NCBI GenBank assembly: GCA_036525295.1
Contig: DATDAQ010000004.1
Span: 1 to 64,000 of the forward strand
Direction: 5' to 3'
Length of the DNA: 64,000 nucleotides
DNA from: VRUE01 sp036525295
GTDB lineage: Bacteria > Actinomycetota > Thermoleophilia > Solirubrobacterales > 70-9
The translations under genes and the position numbers were made by a program. Under the pieces are notes generated by a model. It worked only from the letters and a program-made list of their open reading frames with translations. It was not told where the DNA came from and did no database searches. Below are positions 25,980-33,148 of the stretch, piece after piece (position 1 is the first letter of the stretch; every line of letters begins with the position of its first letter).

Positions 25980-26053
25980 CCCCCCGTAGCTCAGCGGATA
26001 GAGCGCGCTCTTGACTAGAGACGAGGTCGCGGGTTCGAGTCCCGCCGGGGGGA
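25980..26053 (+). tRNA. tRNA-like gene, anticodon GAC (Val-type) if canonical; extra base in anticodon stem
   Basis: A full cloverleaf can be drawn. Acceptor CCCCCCG pairs with CGGGGGG (25980-25986, 26046-26052) with discriminator A. D stem GCTC/GAGC encloses AGCGGATA. T stem GCGGG/CCCGC encloses TTCGAGT. The anticodon stem CGCTC (26006-26010) pairs with GAG-A-CG only if the A at 26021 is bulged. The loop TTGACTA puts GAC at 34-36, with a U where position 37 is normally a purine. CCA is not encoded. The D-loop is more like tRNA-Arg than actinobacterial tRNA-Val, so the isotype is doubtful and the gene may be degenerate. An inverted copy of its anticodon arm lies at 26097-26112. Confidence 0.6.
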
Positions 26054-26096
26054 TGCAGAACTCCAATCGCCTCTGATGTATGCGCTAGGCTTGTGG

Positions 26097-26112
26097 CCTC
26101 TAGTCAAGGGCG
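26097..26112 (+). repeat. Inverted copy of the tRNA anticodon arm
   Basis: The 16 bases CCTCTAGTCAAGGGCG are complementary to 26006-26021 of the tRNA-like gene at 14 of 16 positions. Fifteen consecutive RNA pairs are possible, counting one G-U. The two stretches are about 75 bp apart and lie in one likely transcript ending at the terminator at 26171-26204, so an extended hairpin could compete with cloverleaf folding. A further small hairpin, GCTGCTC-GCG-GAGCAGC, lies at about 26148-26164. Confidence 0.7.
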
Positions 26113-26170
26113 TTGCTGACGCTGAGATGGGTTCGGCTCATGGCCGGGCTGCTCGCGGAGCAGCTTCTTC

Positions 26171-26204
26171 ACAACAGGCCCGCTTCGGCGGGCCTGTTGT
26201 GTTT
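26171..26204 (+). terminator. Strong terminator downstream of the tRNA-like gene
   Basis: ACAACAGGCCCGC, a TTCG tetraloop and GCGGGCCTGTTGT form a perfect 13 bp stem, followed by GTTTA. It ends a likely transcript starting before 25980 and lies 39 bp before gltX. The 117 bases between the tRNA-like gene and this hairpin hold no credible reading frame, only hairpins. Confidence 0.88.
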
Positions 26205-26243
26205 AGGCACCGGTAGCGGTAGTCGTTCATCTAGATTGCTCCC

Positions 26244-27611
26244 GTGCCCGAAGGCTCCCCACTCCGCCTCCGCTTCGCCCCGTCGCCAACCGGCTCCCTG
26301 CACATAGGCGGGGCCAGGACCGCGCTCTACAACTGGCTCGCGGCTCGCCACTCCGGCGGGGAGCTGGTGCTGCGGATCGAGGACACCGATCGGGAGCGCT
26401 CGACCGAGGAGAACGTTGCCCAGATCCTCGATGCCCTGGAGTGGCTCGAACTGGACTGGGACGAGGGGCCGGTCTCGCAGGCCTCGCGCGCGGACCGGCA
26501 CGCGGCGGCGCTCGAGCGGCTGCTCGAGTCCGGCGCCGCCTACCGCGACTCCGCCACGGCGAAAGAGGTCGAGGCCTGGAAGGCCGAGCACGGGGCCGGC
26601 AGCGGGTATCGAGGCATCCCGGTCGACGAGCCGGGCGCGGCGGTCAGGCTGAGGGTGCCCGACGCGGGGGAGACCGTGGTTCACGACCTGATCCGCGGGC
26701 CCGTCAGCTTCCCCAACCGCAGCTACGACGACTTCGTCATTGCCCGCGGCGACGGCTCGGTCCTCTACAACTTCGCGGTCGCGGTCGACGACGCGGAGAT
26801 GGGGATCGACGAGGTCGTGCGCGGCGACGACCACCTCTCCAACACGCCGAAGCAGCTGCTCGTCCTCGCCGCCCTCGGCCACGAGCCGCCGCGCTACGCT
26901 CACCTGCCGCTGCTGCACGGTCCCGACGGCAAGAAGCTCTCCAAGCGCCATGGCGCTGCCTCGGTGCAGGAGCTGCGCGAGGCCGGTTACCTGCCGGCGG
27001 CGGTCCGCAACTACCTCGCGCTGCTCGGCTGGGGAACCGACGACGACACGACCCTGATGCCGACCGAGGAGCTGGTCCGGCGCTTCCGGGTCGAGGACGT
27101 CGGCAAGGCCGCGGCGATCTTCGACGAGAAGAAGCTGCGCTGGGTCAACGGCCGCTTCATGCGCGAGCTGCCTCTGGAGGACTACACCGAAGCGGTGGCG
27201 AGGCACCTCGGGCGCGAGCCGGACGACCGCCTGCGCGGCGCCTGCGCGATCGCCCAGGAGAAAGCGCAGACGCTCGACGAGGTGTGGCCGCTGATCGGGT
27301 TCCTCTTCGAGCCGCCCGTCGAGGACGAGAAGGCGTGGGCCAAGGTGATGAAGGACGGTGCGCTGCCCGCCCTGGAGGCTGTGCGCTCGGCCCTGGCCGA
27401 GGCCGAGGCGTTCGACGCCGGCGCGGTCGAGAAAGCCCTGGAGCCGCTCCCGGGGCGGCTCGACGCCAAGCCCGGCCGTGTCTACCAGCCGATTCGCGTC
27501 GCGATTACGGGCACCGCGGTGTCGCCGGGGATCTTCGAGTCGCTTGCGGCTCTGGGACGGGACGAATCCCTCGCTCGCATCGACGCAGCCCTGGCCCGGC
27601 TCCGGCCCTAG
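26244..27611 (+). CDS. gltX: Glutamyl-tRNA synthetase
   Basis: Class I synthetase charging tRNA-Glu; with GatCAB in the same window and no GlnRS visible it is probably non-discriminating and also mischarges tRNA-Gln. Signatures are RFAPSPTGSLHIGGARTALY (HIGH-type motif), RIEDTDRERSTEEN, DDHLSNTPKQLLVLAALG and GKKLSKRHGAASV (KMSKS-type). The C-terminal helical anticodon-binding region is present. At 455 residues it is slightly short of the 470-490 norm. The GTG start at 26244 is chosen because it directly precedes the conserved N-terminus. Confidence 0.95.
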   Translation: MPEGSPLRLRFAPSPTGSLHIGGARTALYNWLAARHSGGELVLRIEDTDRERSTEENVAQILDALEWLELDWDEGPVSQASRADRHAAALERLLESGAAYRDSATAKEVEAWKAEHGAGSGYRGIPVDEPGAAVRLRVPDAGETVVHDLIRGPVSFPNRSYDDFVIARGDGSVLYNFAVAVDDAEMGIDEVVRGDDHLSNTPKQLLVLAALGHEPPRYAHLPLLHGPDGKKLSKRHGAASVQELREAGYLPAAVRNYLALLGWGTDDDTTLMPTEELVRRFRVEDVGKAAAIFDEKKLRWVNGRFMRELPLEDYTEAVARHLGREPDDRLRGACAIAQEKAQTLDEVWPLIGFLFEPPVEDEKAWAKVMKDGALPALEAVRSALAEAEAFDAGAVEKALEPLPGRLDAKPGRVYQPIRVAITGTAVSPGIFESLAALGRDESLARIDAALARLRP

Positions 27612-27671
27612 GAGTCCCCTAGCGGACAACGGAGAGGTTCCGACCTCACCCAAGTGGACAAATGGCCCCGG

Positions 27672-27700
27672 CTTGCTACCCCAGTTTTGGGGATGGCAAG
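27672..27700 (+). promoter_or_regulatory. Stem-loop in the leader of the HDOD-LuxR gene
   Basis: CTTGCTACCCC, loop AGTTTT, then GGGG-A-TGGCAAG form an 11 bp stem with one bulge and one wobble. It is followed by GGCTAAACC and GC-rich imperfect pairing up to the start codon at 27755. It could be a terminator for gltX (no T-run follows) or a structured regulatory leader. I cannot match it to a known riboswitch class with confidence. Confidence 0.45.
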
Positions 27701-27754
27701 GCTAAACCGTGCGTCCTCGGCTGCCGATGAAGGCTGCGAGCTGGTTTTCCCGCC

Positions 27755-28855
27755 ATGCAGTCGACCAAGCCACAGACCAACGGCAAAGTGAAGCCCGAAG
27801 CGGCGCCCACCAACGGCGCCCGCTCCAACGGCTCACGCGCCAAGGCGGCTCCAGGAGCCCGTCTGGCCGCCGCCTTCGACGCGGTCGAGAAGTTCCCGGT
27901 CCTGCTGGAGTCGCGAGCACGGGTGATGCGCGCCGCGACGGCCGAGACCACTCGCGTCTCCGAGGTGGTCGAGGCGGTCGAGTCGGACGTCGGCCTGGCG
28001 ATCGCGGTCCTGCGCTTCGCTAATCGCAGCAGCGACGTCGCCGGCTCGGTGGGCAGCATCCCCGAGGCCGTCGACGTGCTGAAGCCGGCCGGTGTGCTGG
28101 CGATCGCGGGCACCTCGCCGGTCTTCGATTTCTTCGAGCCCAATGGAAGCCGCGAGATGCGGCCCGAGCGCTTCCGCGTCCACGCCCTCGCGGCTCAGCG
28201 GGCCGGCGATGAGATCGGGCGCACAGTGGGTTGGGACAGCCGCGACGAGCTGGCCGTCGCCACCCTCCTACACGATGTCGGCCGTCTCGTGATCTGCAGC
28301 CTGCACCCGGGCGATCGGGGCCAGTTCGACGCGGTCGCGAAGACGCCCGAGCAGCGGGTGCGCGAGGAGCGTGACCGGCTCGGCATCGACCATGCCCTGG
28401 TCGGCGGCGTGCTCGCGAGACGCTGGAATATGCCACCGAGCCTCGCCGTCGCGATCGAGCGCCATCACGCCGCCGACGCCGACGGGCTGGCGGCGATGAT
28501 CGCGACCGCCGACATGGTTGCCCATTACAGCCAGGGCGAGGCGGTCAACCCGGAGCGCCTGCGCACCTGCGCGAAACGCTGCGGCCTTGACCCCGAGGCG
28601 CTGCGCGATCTCCTCTACGAGATGCCCCACGCGGGTAACGACTCACCTCGGGTGACGGAGCCCTGCCCGCTCTCGGCGCGAGAGCTCGACGTCCTCCGTC
28701 ATCTTTCCGAGGGGATGGTCTACAAGCAGATCGCCGGCGAAATGCAGCTCTCCGTCTCGACCATCCGCACCCACCTGCACAACGTCTACGGCAAGATCGG
28801 CGCCGTCGACAGGGCGCAGGCCGTCCTCACCGCCCGCGACTGCGGCTGGATCTAA
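27755..28855 (+). CDS. HDOD/HD-type domain protein with C-terminal LuxR HTH
   Basis: Probable signalling transcription factor. After a disordered 30-residue head, an HDOD-type domain spans about 35-290 (FPVLLESRARVMRAATAETT, SDVGLAIAVLRFANRSS, LATLLHDVGRLVICSL-like core, GGVLARRWNMPPSLAVAIER). Unlike most HDOD domains, which have lost metal ligands, this one keeps an HD pair in LLHDVGRL and a HH pair after AIER, so weak phosphohydrolase activity is possible. Residues about 303-366 are a LuxR/FixJ HTH (LSARELDVLRHLSEGMVYKQ, then IAGEMQLSVSTIRTHLHNVY). The fusion suggests that signal sensing or turnover directly controls transcription. It converges on a LuxR-type response regulator across a palindromic repeat region. 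Confidence 0.82.
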   Translation: MQSTKPQTNGKVKPEAAPTNGARSNGSRAKAAPGARLAAAFDAVEKFPVLLESRARVMRAATAETTRVSEVVEAVESDVGLAIAVLRFANRSSDVAGSVGSIPEAVDVLKPAGVLAIAGTSPVFDFFEPNGSREMRPERFRVHALAAQRAGDEIGRTVGWDSRDELAVATLLHDVGRLVICSLHPGDRGQFDAVAKTPEQRVREERDRLGIDHALVGGVLARRWNMPPSLAVAIERHHAADADGLAAMIATADMVAHYSQGEAVNPERLRTCAKRCGLDPEALRDLLYEMPHAGNDSPRVTEPCPLSARELDVLRHLSEGMVYKQIAGEMQLSVSTIRTHLHNVYGKIGAVDRAQAVLTARDCGWI

Positions 28856-28869
28856 AGAAGGCGCTCCGG

Positions 28870-29020
28870 CCGCGGGTCCTGTCGTCGGGGGTAGGGGGTG
28901 CCCTCCTTGTCCTTCGCGCTGCTTCGGGCAGAGGGACATTTGCGGGATGAGCTATGAGGCCCCGCCCTCAGCAGCCTACGGACGGCGGAGACACCCCCTA
29001 CCCCCGACGCCACCCGCGGG
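28870..29020 (-). repeat. Palindromic element family E, copy 1 (151 bp)
   Basis: Long inverted repeat. The left arm CCGCGGGTCCTGTCGTCGGG continuing GGTAGGGGGTG (28870-28900) pairs with the right arm CACCCCCTACCCCCGACG continuing CCACCCGCGGG (28992-29020), and a 91 bp loop lies between. The arms are not identical: one reads GGGTCCTGTCG, the other GGGTGGCGTCG, and this asymmetry recurs in all copies and defines orientation. T5 follows seven bases beyond the right arm. Copies are at 29118-29208 and 48208-48294. Confidence 0.8.
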
Positions 29021-29117
29021 AGGAGCGTTTTTCAGCTCGCCCGCAAAGCGAGATGGTGGCCTGCGCGAGTGTCTCCTCGCCGTAGCTGGGGTGGGGCGAG
29101 TCTGCTTCGGCGTGTCT

Positions 29118-29208
29118 CCCGCGGGTGGCGTCGTAGGGGGAACCGCCCCTGAGGACGCTTTAGCGACCGGAAGGGGCGTGGGTCCCCTGCGGCGACAGGA
29201 CCCGCGGG
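29118..29208 (+). repeat. Palindromic element family E, copy 2 (91 bp)
   Basis: The left arm CCCGCGGGTGGCGTCGTAGG continuing GGG (29118-29140) pairs with the right arm TGCGGCGACAGGACCCGCGG (within 29183-29208). It is inverted relative to copy 1, so 28870-29208 is a nested palindrome of four arms between two convergent LuxR-type genes. The whole 360 bp gap 28856-29215 is made of these elements and their spacer; no gene is seen in it. Confidence 0.8.
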
Positions 29209-29215
29209 CCAGCAC

Positions 29216-29839
29216 CTACTCGATTAGGCACTCGCGCAGGGCTATCGCCACGGCGTGAGTTCTGTTCCTGGCCCCCAGCCGCCCCAGGGCGTTCTTGGTG
29301 TGGGTCTTGACCGTTTCCTCGCTGAGATCGAGCTCGCGCGCGGCCACGGTCGTCGATTCGCCGTTGGCGAGGAGTTGGAGGATTTCGCGCTGGCGCTTTG
29401 TCAGCTTGCCGCGGCTGCCGCGTGGGGGGACAGCGGGGTCGACGAAGCGTTCCTGGTCCAGTGCGGCCTTGGCGGCCCGCTTCAGCTCCTCGGCGCCGGC
29501 GGTGCGCGACACGTAGGCGCTGGCGCCCGCCTGCAGGGCGGCGCTGGCCAGATGACGCTCGGCACGGTCGCCATGGGCGACGATGCCGAGCGTGGGCTCG
29601 GACCTGAGCAGGGCCTTGATCGCGTCGATGGCGCCGATCGGCTCGGGATGGTCGTTGCCACTCCAGCGGCGCATGTCGAGGATCGCCACGTCGATGCTGC
29701 CGACGTCTCGCACGAGCTCGACCGCCTCCTCGCGGCAGCTGGCCTCTTCGACGTCGAAGCTGTCCTGCAGCGCCCTGCGCACGCCGAGGCGGACGATCGG
29801 ATGACCGTCGATGACTAGGCACTGGGGACGCTCGCTCAG
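29216..29839 (-). CDS. LuxR/NarL-type response regulator with atypical receiver
   Basis: An N-terminal receiver-like domain (CLVIDGHPIVRLGVRRALQD) is followed by a LuxR HTH (LTKRQREILQLLANGESTTV, then AARELDLSEETVKTHTKNAL). The presumed phospho-acceptor Asp is in VAILDMRRW, but the acidic pair is reduced to DG, the Thr/Ser position reads VAHGD, and the conserved Lys is Arg (YVSRTAG). Phosphorylation-independent signalling is therefore possible. The start is uncertain: between the divergent Rrf2 gene and the receiver there is no ATG, GTG or TTG in frame. I place it at CTG 29839, which has GGAAG about 8 bp upstream; ATT at 29878 is another candidate. The stop abuts repeat E copy 2. Confidence 0.8.
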   Translation of the reverse strand: MSERPQCLVIDGHPIVRLGVRRALQDSFDVEEASCREEAVELVRDVGSIDVAILDMRRWSGNDHPEPIGAIDAIKALLRSEPTLGIVAHGDRAERHLASAALQAGASAYVSRTAGAEELKRAAKAALDQERFVDPAVPPRGSRGKLTKRQREILQLLANGESTTVAARELDLSEETVKTHTKNALGRLGARNRTHAVAIALRECLIE

Positions 29840-29950
29840 GACTGCTTCCGATCTCTCGGTTTCGCTGACGGCTCCAATTCGTGAGCCCTGGAACCCGAAT
29901 CCCCCCGATCCTAACTCAGCCCGGTCCGAGGAGTGCGGTAGAAAGCGGAT

Positions 29951-30349
29951 GTGATCTCGATCACCTCGAAGTCGCGCTACGCGGTCGTCGCCATGGCGGA
30001 GCTTGCTCGCTCGGGCGAGAGGCCGGTGCCGATTAAGGAGCTGGCGGAGCGGCGCGGCATTCCCGAGCAGTTTCTCGAGCAGCTCTTCTCGACCCTGCGC
30101 CGCGGCGGCCTGCTGACAAGCCACCGCGGGATGAAAGGCGGCTACACGCTCTCCCGCCCGGCTGAGGAGATCACCGTCCTGGAGGTGGTCCAGGCGCTCG
30201 ACGGCAAGGTCGGCCAGGAGGCCGACGAGGCCGGCGGCATCTGGGCCGAGGGCGTCACCGCCCTGCGCAAGGTCTTCGGCCAGACCACGATCGCCGAAGT
30301 CGCCCGCCGCGAGGCCGAGGCGGCGGGGTCGGGGATGTACTTCATCTGA
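29951..30349 (+). CDS. Rrf2-family transcriptional regulator (CymR-like)
   Basis: Winged-helix repressor family. The 132-residue product has the N-terminal HTH (SKSRYAVVAMAELARSGERP, IKELAERRGIPEQFLEQLF) and wing (SHRGMKGGYTLSRPAEEITV). The region where IscR and NsrR carry three cluster-binding Cys has none, so it is not an Fe-S sensor. Cys-free members such as CymR control cysteine metabolism and can bind CysK. cysK-cysE lie 1 kb downstream, past one opposing gene, which makes that role plausible but inferred. GTG start; divergent from the response regulator. Confidence 0.85.
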   Translation: MISITSKSRYAVVAMAELARSGERPVPIKELAERRGIPEQFLEQLFSTLRRGGLLTSHRGMKGGYTLSRPAEEITVLEVVQALDGKVGQEADEAGGIWAEGVTALRKVFGQTTIAEVARREAEAAGSGMYFI

Positions 30350-30408
30350 GCGGATTCTGCGGCGGTCTCGAAACTTAATCCAGTCCCAAAGCGAGGCCTT
30401 CGCACCAT

Positions 30409-31314
30409 CTAGTCATCCCATCCGCCTGGCGAGCGCGTGCGTTTGAACTGATCCAGATTGAGTCGCTCAGTGAAGGCATGGATCAGCGATAGGGCGACGC
30501 CAAGCGCTGCGACGGCACTCAGAACTCCGAGGAACATCGATCGAGTACCCATGGCCAAAGCGATCAGAGCGGCGATCTCACCGAGAACCGCCAGCCTCAG
30601 GATGCCCTTCATGTATCTGAGAAATGAAAAGAAGACAGGGTGGGTGGGCGCTCCAGAGTCATTCGCAAGGATTCCTGAAAGGACTGGCAAGAAGATGCGA
30701 TATAGCGCCCCGCCCTCAACGAAAGCGGCAATCAGCAGGACCGGGAGTACTTGAGCAATGGCAGTGAAGTAGGGCCCGCGCGGTTCCACCCCCGGTGTCC
30801 AAAGCGTGACGACCGCTGAGAACGTGAGGGCGAGTATCGGCCAGGTGTGCGCCTTTAGCTCCCTGGATGTGGGTCCCCCGAAGAGTCGTAGCCGGACACG
30901 CCCTACCAGGACGGGTTCGAGGATGCCTTCTTGTTCCTCTTCCTCCTGTTCGCTCAGCTCGTCTTTTGCCTCGAGTTGGGCGAGGAGGCGTCTCCGAATC
31001 GGGTCGGCCCACGGGCTCCTCGGGGCCAAGAGGCGAATCGAGCCGCAGCCCAGAACGACTGCGGTACTTACCCCCAGAAACATCCTAGGAAGGTTCGGGT
31101 CACTGCTTTCGAAGATCAGAAGGGGCAGGATCGCCAGTGAGACTGGTAGAGCAACGAGGCCGACCGCAATCAATCCGCCCCCGATCACAGAGAGCACGCT
31201 CCAGCCGCGCTCGTGCTGCCAAAGCCTTCCTAGGAATTCGCGATATGACGGCTGCTTGGTTTCGATCAGGCTCGCCAGGCTAACCCGAGCGGCATGCCGG
31301 GCCTCTCCTCCCAT
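30409..31314 (-). CDS. Multi-spanning membrane protein of unknown function
   Basis: No family recognised. The 301 residues contain about six hydrophobic segments: a pair around VLSVIGGGLIAVGLVALPVS and FLGVSTAVVLGCGSIRLLAP, then WPILALTFSAVVTLW, AQVLPVLLIAAFVEG, LRLAVLGEIAALIALAMG and FLGVLSAVAALGVALSLI. Between the second and third lies a charged Glu-rich cytoplasmic linker (QLEAKDELSEQEEEEQEG). Codon use is visibly less GC-biased than in neighbouring genes, suggesting recent acquisition. It is transcribed against both Rrf2 and cysK. Confidence 0.65.
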   Translation of the reverse strand: MGGEARHAARVSLASLIETKQPSYREFLGRLWQHERGWSVLSVIGGGLIAVGLVALPVSLAILPLLIFESSDPNLPRMFLGVSTAVVLGCGSIRLLAPRSPWADPIRRRLLAQLEAKDELSEQEEEEQEGILEPVLVGRVRLRLFGGPTSRELKAHTWPILALTFSAVVTLWTPGVEPRGPYFTAIAQVLPVLLIAAFVEGGALYRIFLPVLSGILANDSGAPTHPVFFSFLRYMKGILRLAVLGEIAALIALAMGTRSMFLGVLSAVAALGVALSLIHAFTERLNLDQFKRTRSPGGWDD

Positions 31315-31390
31315 GCTGCCCCTCGGCCGCGTGCGGGCGTCTTCGCTCTAGAGTGCCCAGTCATGCATGTGAGTGATCGGTATTGATCTG

Positions 31391-32314
31391 ATGCGCATCG
31401 GCGAAACCGCGGCATCCGTCGTCGGCGAGACGCCGATGGTGGTTCTCTCGCGGCTCGGCGAGGGCCTTCCGGGAGAGGTCTGCGTCAAGCTCGAGTACCT
31501 CAATCCCGGGGGGTCGGTGAAGGACCGGATCGGGGTGGCGATGATCGACGCGGCCGAGAAGAAGGGGCTGATCGAGCCCGGCCGTTCGGTGATCGTCGAG
31601 CCGACCAGCGGCAACACCGGGATAGCGTTGGCGATGGTCTGCGCGGCGCGGGGCTACGAGCTGATCCTGACCCTGCCCGAGGGGATGAGCCGGGAGCGTT
31701 CGAAGCTGTTGCGCGCCTATGGAGCCGAGGTGCGCGAGACGCCGTCGCTGGGCGGGATGACCGAGGCGGTCGAGCTGGCCGAGGAGATCTGCGAGCAGCG
31801 CAAGGGGTTCATGCCGCAGCAGTTCTCCAACCCGGCCAACCCGGAGGTGCACCGGCGCACGACGGCGGAGGAGATCTGGCGCGACACCGACGGTCAGGTC
31901 GGAGCCTTCGTCGCCGGGGTCGGCACAGGGGGCACGATCACCGGCGTCGGGAGGATGCTGCGCGAGCGCAGCCCGGAGACCCTCGTCGTCGCGCTGGAGC
32001 CCGTCAGCTCTCCCGTCCTCTCCGGCGGCGTGCCCGGGCCGCACAAGATCCAGGGGATCGGCGCGGGCTTCGTCCCCGAGGTGCTCGACCGCTCGGTGAT
32101 CGACGAGATCCTCTCCGTCTCCGACGAGGACGCGCTCGACACGGCCCGCCTCGCGGCGCAGAGGGAGGGGGTGCTGGCGGGGATCTCGGCCGGGGCCAAC
32201 ATCAAGGCGGCGCTCGAGGTCGCCGCTCGCCCCGAGATGGCCGGCAAGCGGGTGGTGACGGTCGTCTGCGACTCGGGCGAGCGTTACGTGTCCCTACCCT
32301 TCTTCTCACCATGA
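31391..32314 (+). CDS. cysK: Cysteine synthase (O-acetylserine sulfhydrylase)
   Basis: PLP enzyme forming cysteine from O-acetylserine and sulfide. Landmarks are GETPMVVLSRL, KLEYLNPGGSVKDRIGVAMI with the PLP-lysine, VEPTSGNTGIALAMV, QFSNPANPEVHRRTTAEEI, AGVGTGGTITGVGR and IQGIGAGFVPEVL. I choose ATG at 31391, where the conserved N-terminus MRIGETAASVVGETP begins; GTG at 31373 would add six residues. The stop overlaps cysE by 4 bp (ATGA), so the enzyme pair of the cysteine synthase complex is co-translated. Confidence 0.95.
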   Translation: MRIGETAASVVGETPMVVLSRLGEGLPGEVCVKLEYLNPGGSVKDRIGVAMIDAAEKKGLIEPGRSVIVEPTSGNTGIALAMVCAARGYELILTLPEGMSRERSKLLRAYGAEVRETPSLGGMTEAVELAEEICEQRKGFMPQQFSNPANPEVHRRTTAEEIWRDTDGQVGAFVAGVGTGGTITGVGRMLRERSPETLVVALEPVSSPVLSGGVPGPHKIQGIGAGFVPEVLDRSVIDEILSVSDEDALDTARLAAQREGVLAGISAGANIKAALEVAARPEMAGKRVVTVVCDSGERYVSLPFFSP

Positions 32315-33039
32315 ACCGCTGGAAGAAGGTGGTCTCGGAGGTGCGCGCCGACGTCAAGGCGGCGCGCGAGCGCGACCCCGCTGCGCAGAAGGTCTCGACC
32401 CTGGAGATCCTGCTCAGCTGGGCCGGGGTGCAGGCTCTGCTCGCCCACCGGCTGGCCCATGCGCTGCTCGAGGCCGGCGTGCCGGTCGCCCCCCGGGTTC
32501 TCGCTTACCTGACGCGCTCGATCACCGGGGTGGAGATCCACCCGGCGGCGAGGATAGGCCGGGAGTTCTTCATCGACCACGGCTCCGGGGTGGTGATCGG
32601 CGAGACCGCCGAGATCGGCAAGCGGGTGACGCTGTACCAGGGAGTGACCCTGGGGGGCACCGGCTTCCAGCGCGGCAAGCGCCACCCGACCCTGGGCGAC
32701 AACGTCACCGTCGGCTCCGGCGCCAAGCTGCTGGGCCCGATCGCGGTCGGCGACGGCGCCAAGATCGGCGCCAACACCGTCGTGATCGAGGACGTGCCGC
32801 CGCACGCGACCGTTGTCGGCAACCCGGGCCACCCGGTCAAGGTCGACGGCAGGCGCGTCGAGGGTCCCGACGCCGACTGGATCCACCTGCCCGACCCGAT
32901 CGCCGAGGCGATCAAGACGCTTTCCCAGCGGATCGCCGACCTCGAGCAGCGGCTCGCCGAGCTCGACGGCGGCAATGTCCCCGGCGGGGGCTCGACCGAG
33001 CTGCGCGAGCGCACTGGCCGCTCCTCGGCCGGCGGCTGA
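32311..33039 (+). CDS. cysE: Serine O-acetyltransferase
   Basis: It acetylates serine with acetyl-CoA, the step before CysK. The 242 residues include the N-terminal helical part (HRLAHALLEAGVPVAPRVLA) and a left-handed beta-helix of hexapeptide repeats (GVEIHPAARIGREFFIDHGS, VVIGETAEIGKRVTLYQGVT, GDNVTVGSGAKLLG, VGDGAKIGANTVVIEDV). The catalytic His/Asp region FIDHG is present. An extra C-terminal tail of about 55 residues is helical then low-complexity. The usual extreme C-terminal Ile that docks into CysK is not evident (the protein ends SSAGG), so complex formation may differ. Confidence 0.93.
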   Translation: MNRWKKVVSEVRADVKAARERDPAAQKVSTLEILLSWAGVQALLAHRLAHALLEAGVPVAPRVLAYLTRSITGVEIHPAARIGREFFIDHGSGVVIGETAEIGKRVTLYQGVTLGGTGFQRGKRHPTLGDNVTVGSGAKLLGPIAVGDGAKIGANTVVIEDVPPHATVVGNPGHPVKVDGRRVEGPDADWIHLPDPIAEAIKTLSQRIADLEQRLAELDGGNVPGGGSTELRERTGRSSAGG

Positions 33040-33077
33040 GTATCAACCGCGTCCTGGCGTCGCTGGACCAAGGGGGG

Positions 33078-33148
33078 CAAGGACGCAGGGAGGTCGGCGG
33101 AACGAGCGCACTCGTGTGCGTGAGTGAGCCGTCCGACCGAGGACACAG
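33078..33148 (-). repeat. Repeat family R, copy 3 (inverted), upstream of pcrA
   Basis: Read on the minus strand it runs from CTGTGTCCTCGGTCGG to CTCCCTGCGTCCTTG, matching copies 1 and 2 in order and spacing, with a core rich in partial inverted repeats (GCGCACTCGTGTGCG on the plus strand). It fills much of the 161 bp gap between cysE and the pcrA start and lies within about 50 bp of that start. Confidence 0.6.

Noticed and set aside
25960..26060. tRNA-Arg or amber-suppressor tRNA at this locus
   Set aside because: The D-loop looks Arg-like and CTA occurs in the anticodon region, but with U33 fixed the anticodon reads GAC; neither an Arg anticodon nor CUA can be placed at 34-36.
27612..27754. 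c-di-GMP riboswitch upstream of the HDOD-LuxR gene
   Set aside because: The GGCTAAACC stretch and paired segments loosely recall the class I aptamer, but the conserved GCAAACC tetraloop-receptor and paired core are not present. Kept only as an unclassified stem-loop.
28901..28935. Possible fourth copy of repeat family R within the loop of element E copy 1
   Set aside because: CCCTCCTTGTCCTTCGCGCTGCTTCGGG resembles the right-hand R motif only weakly, and the left-hand motif is missing.
30357..30408. Cysteine operon operator between Rrf2 and the opposing gene
   Set aside because: No clear dyad; the gap only separates two convergent stop codons.
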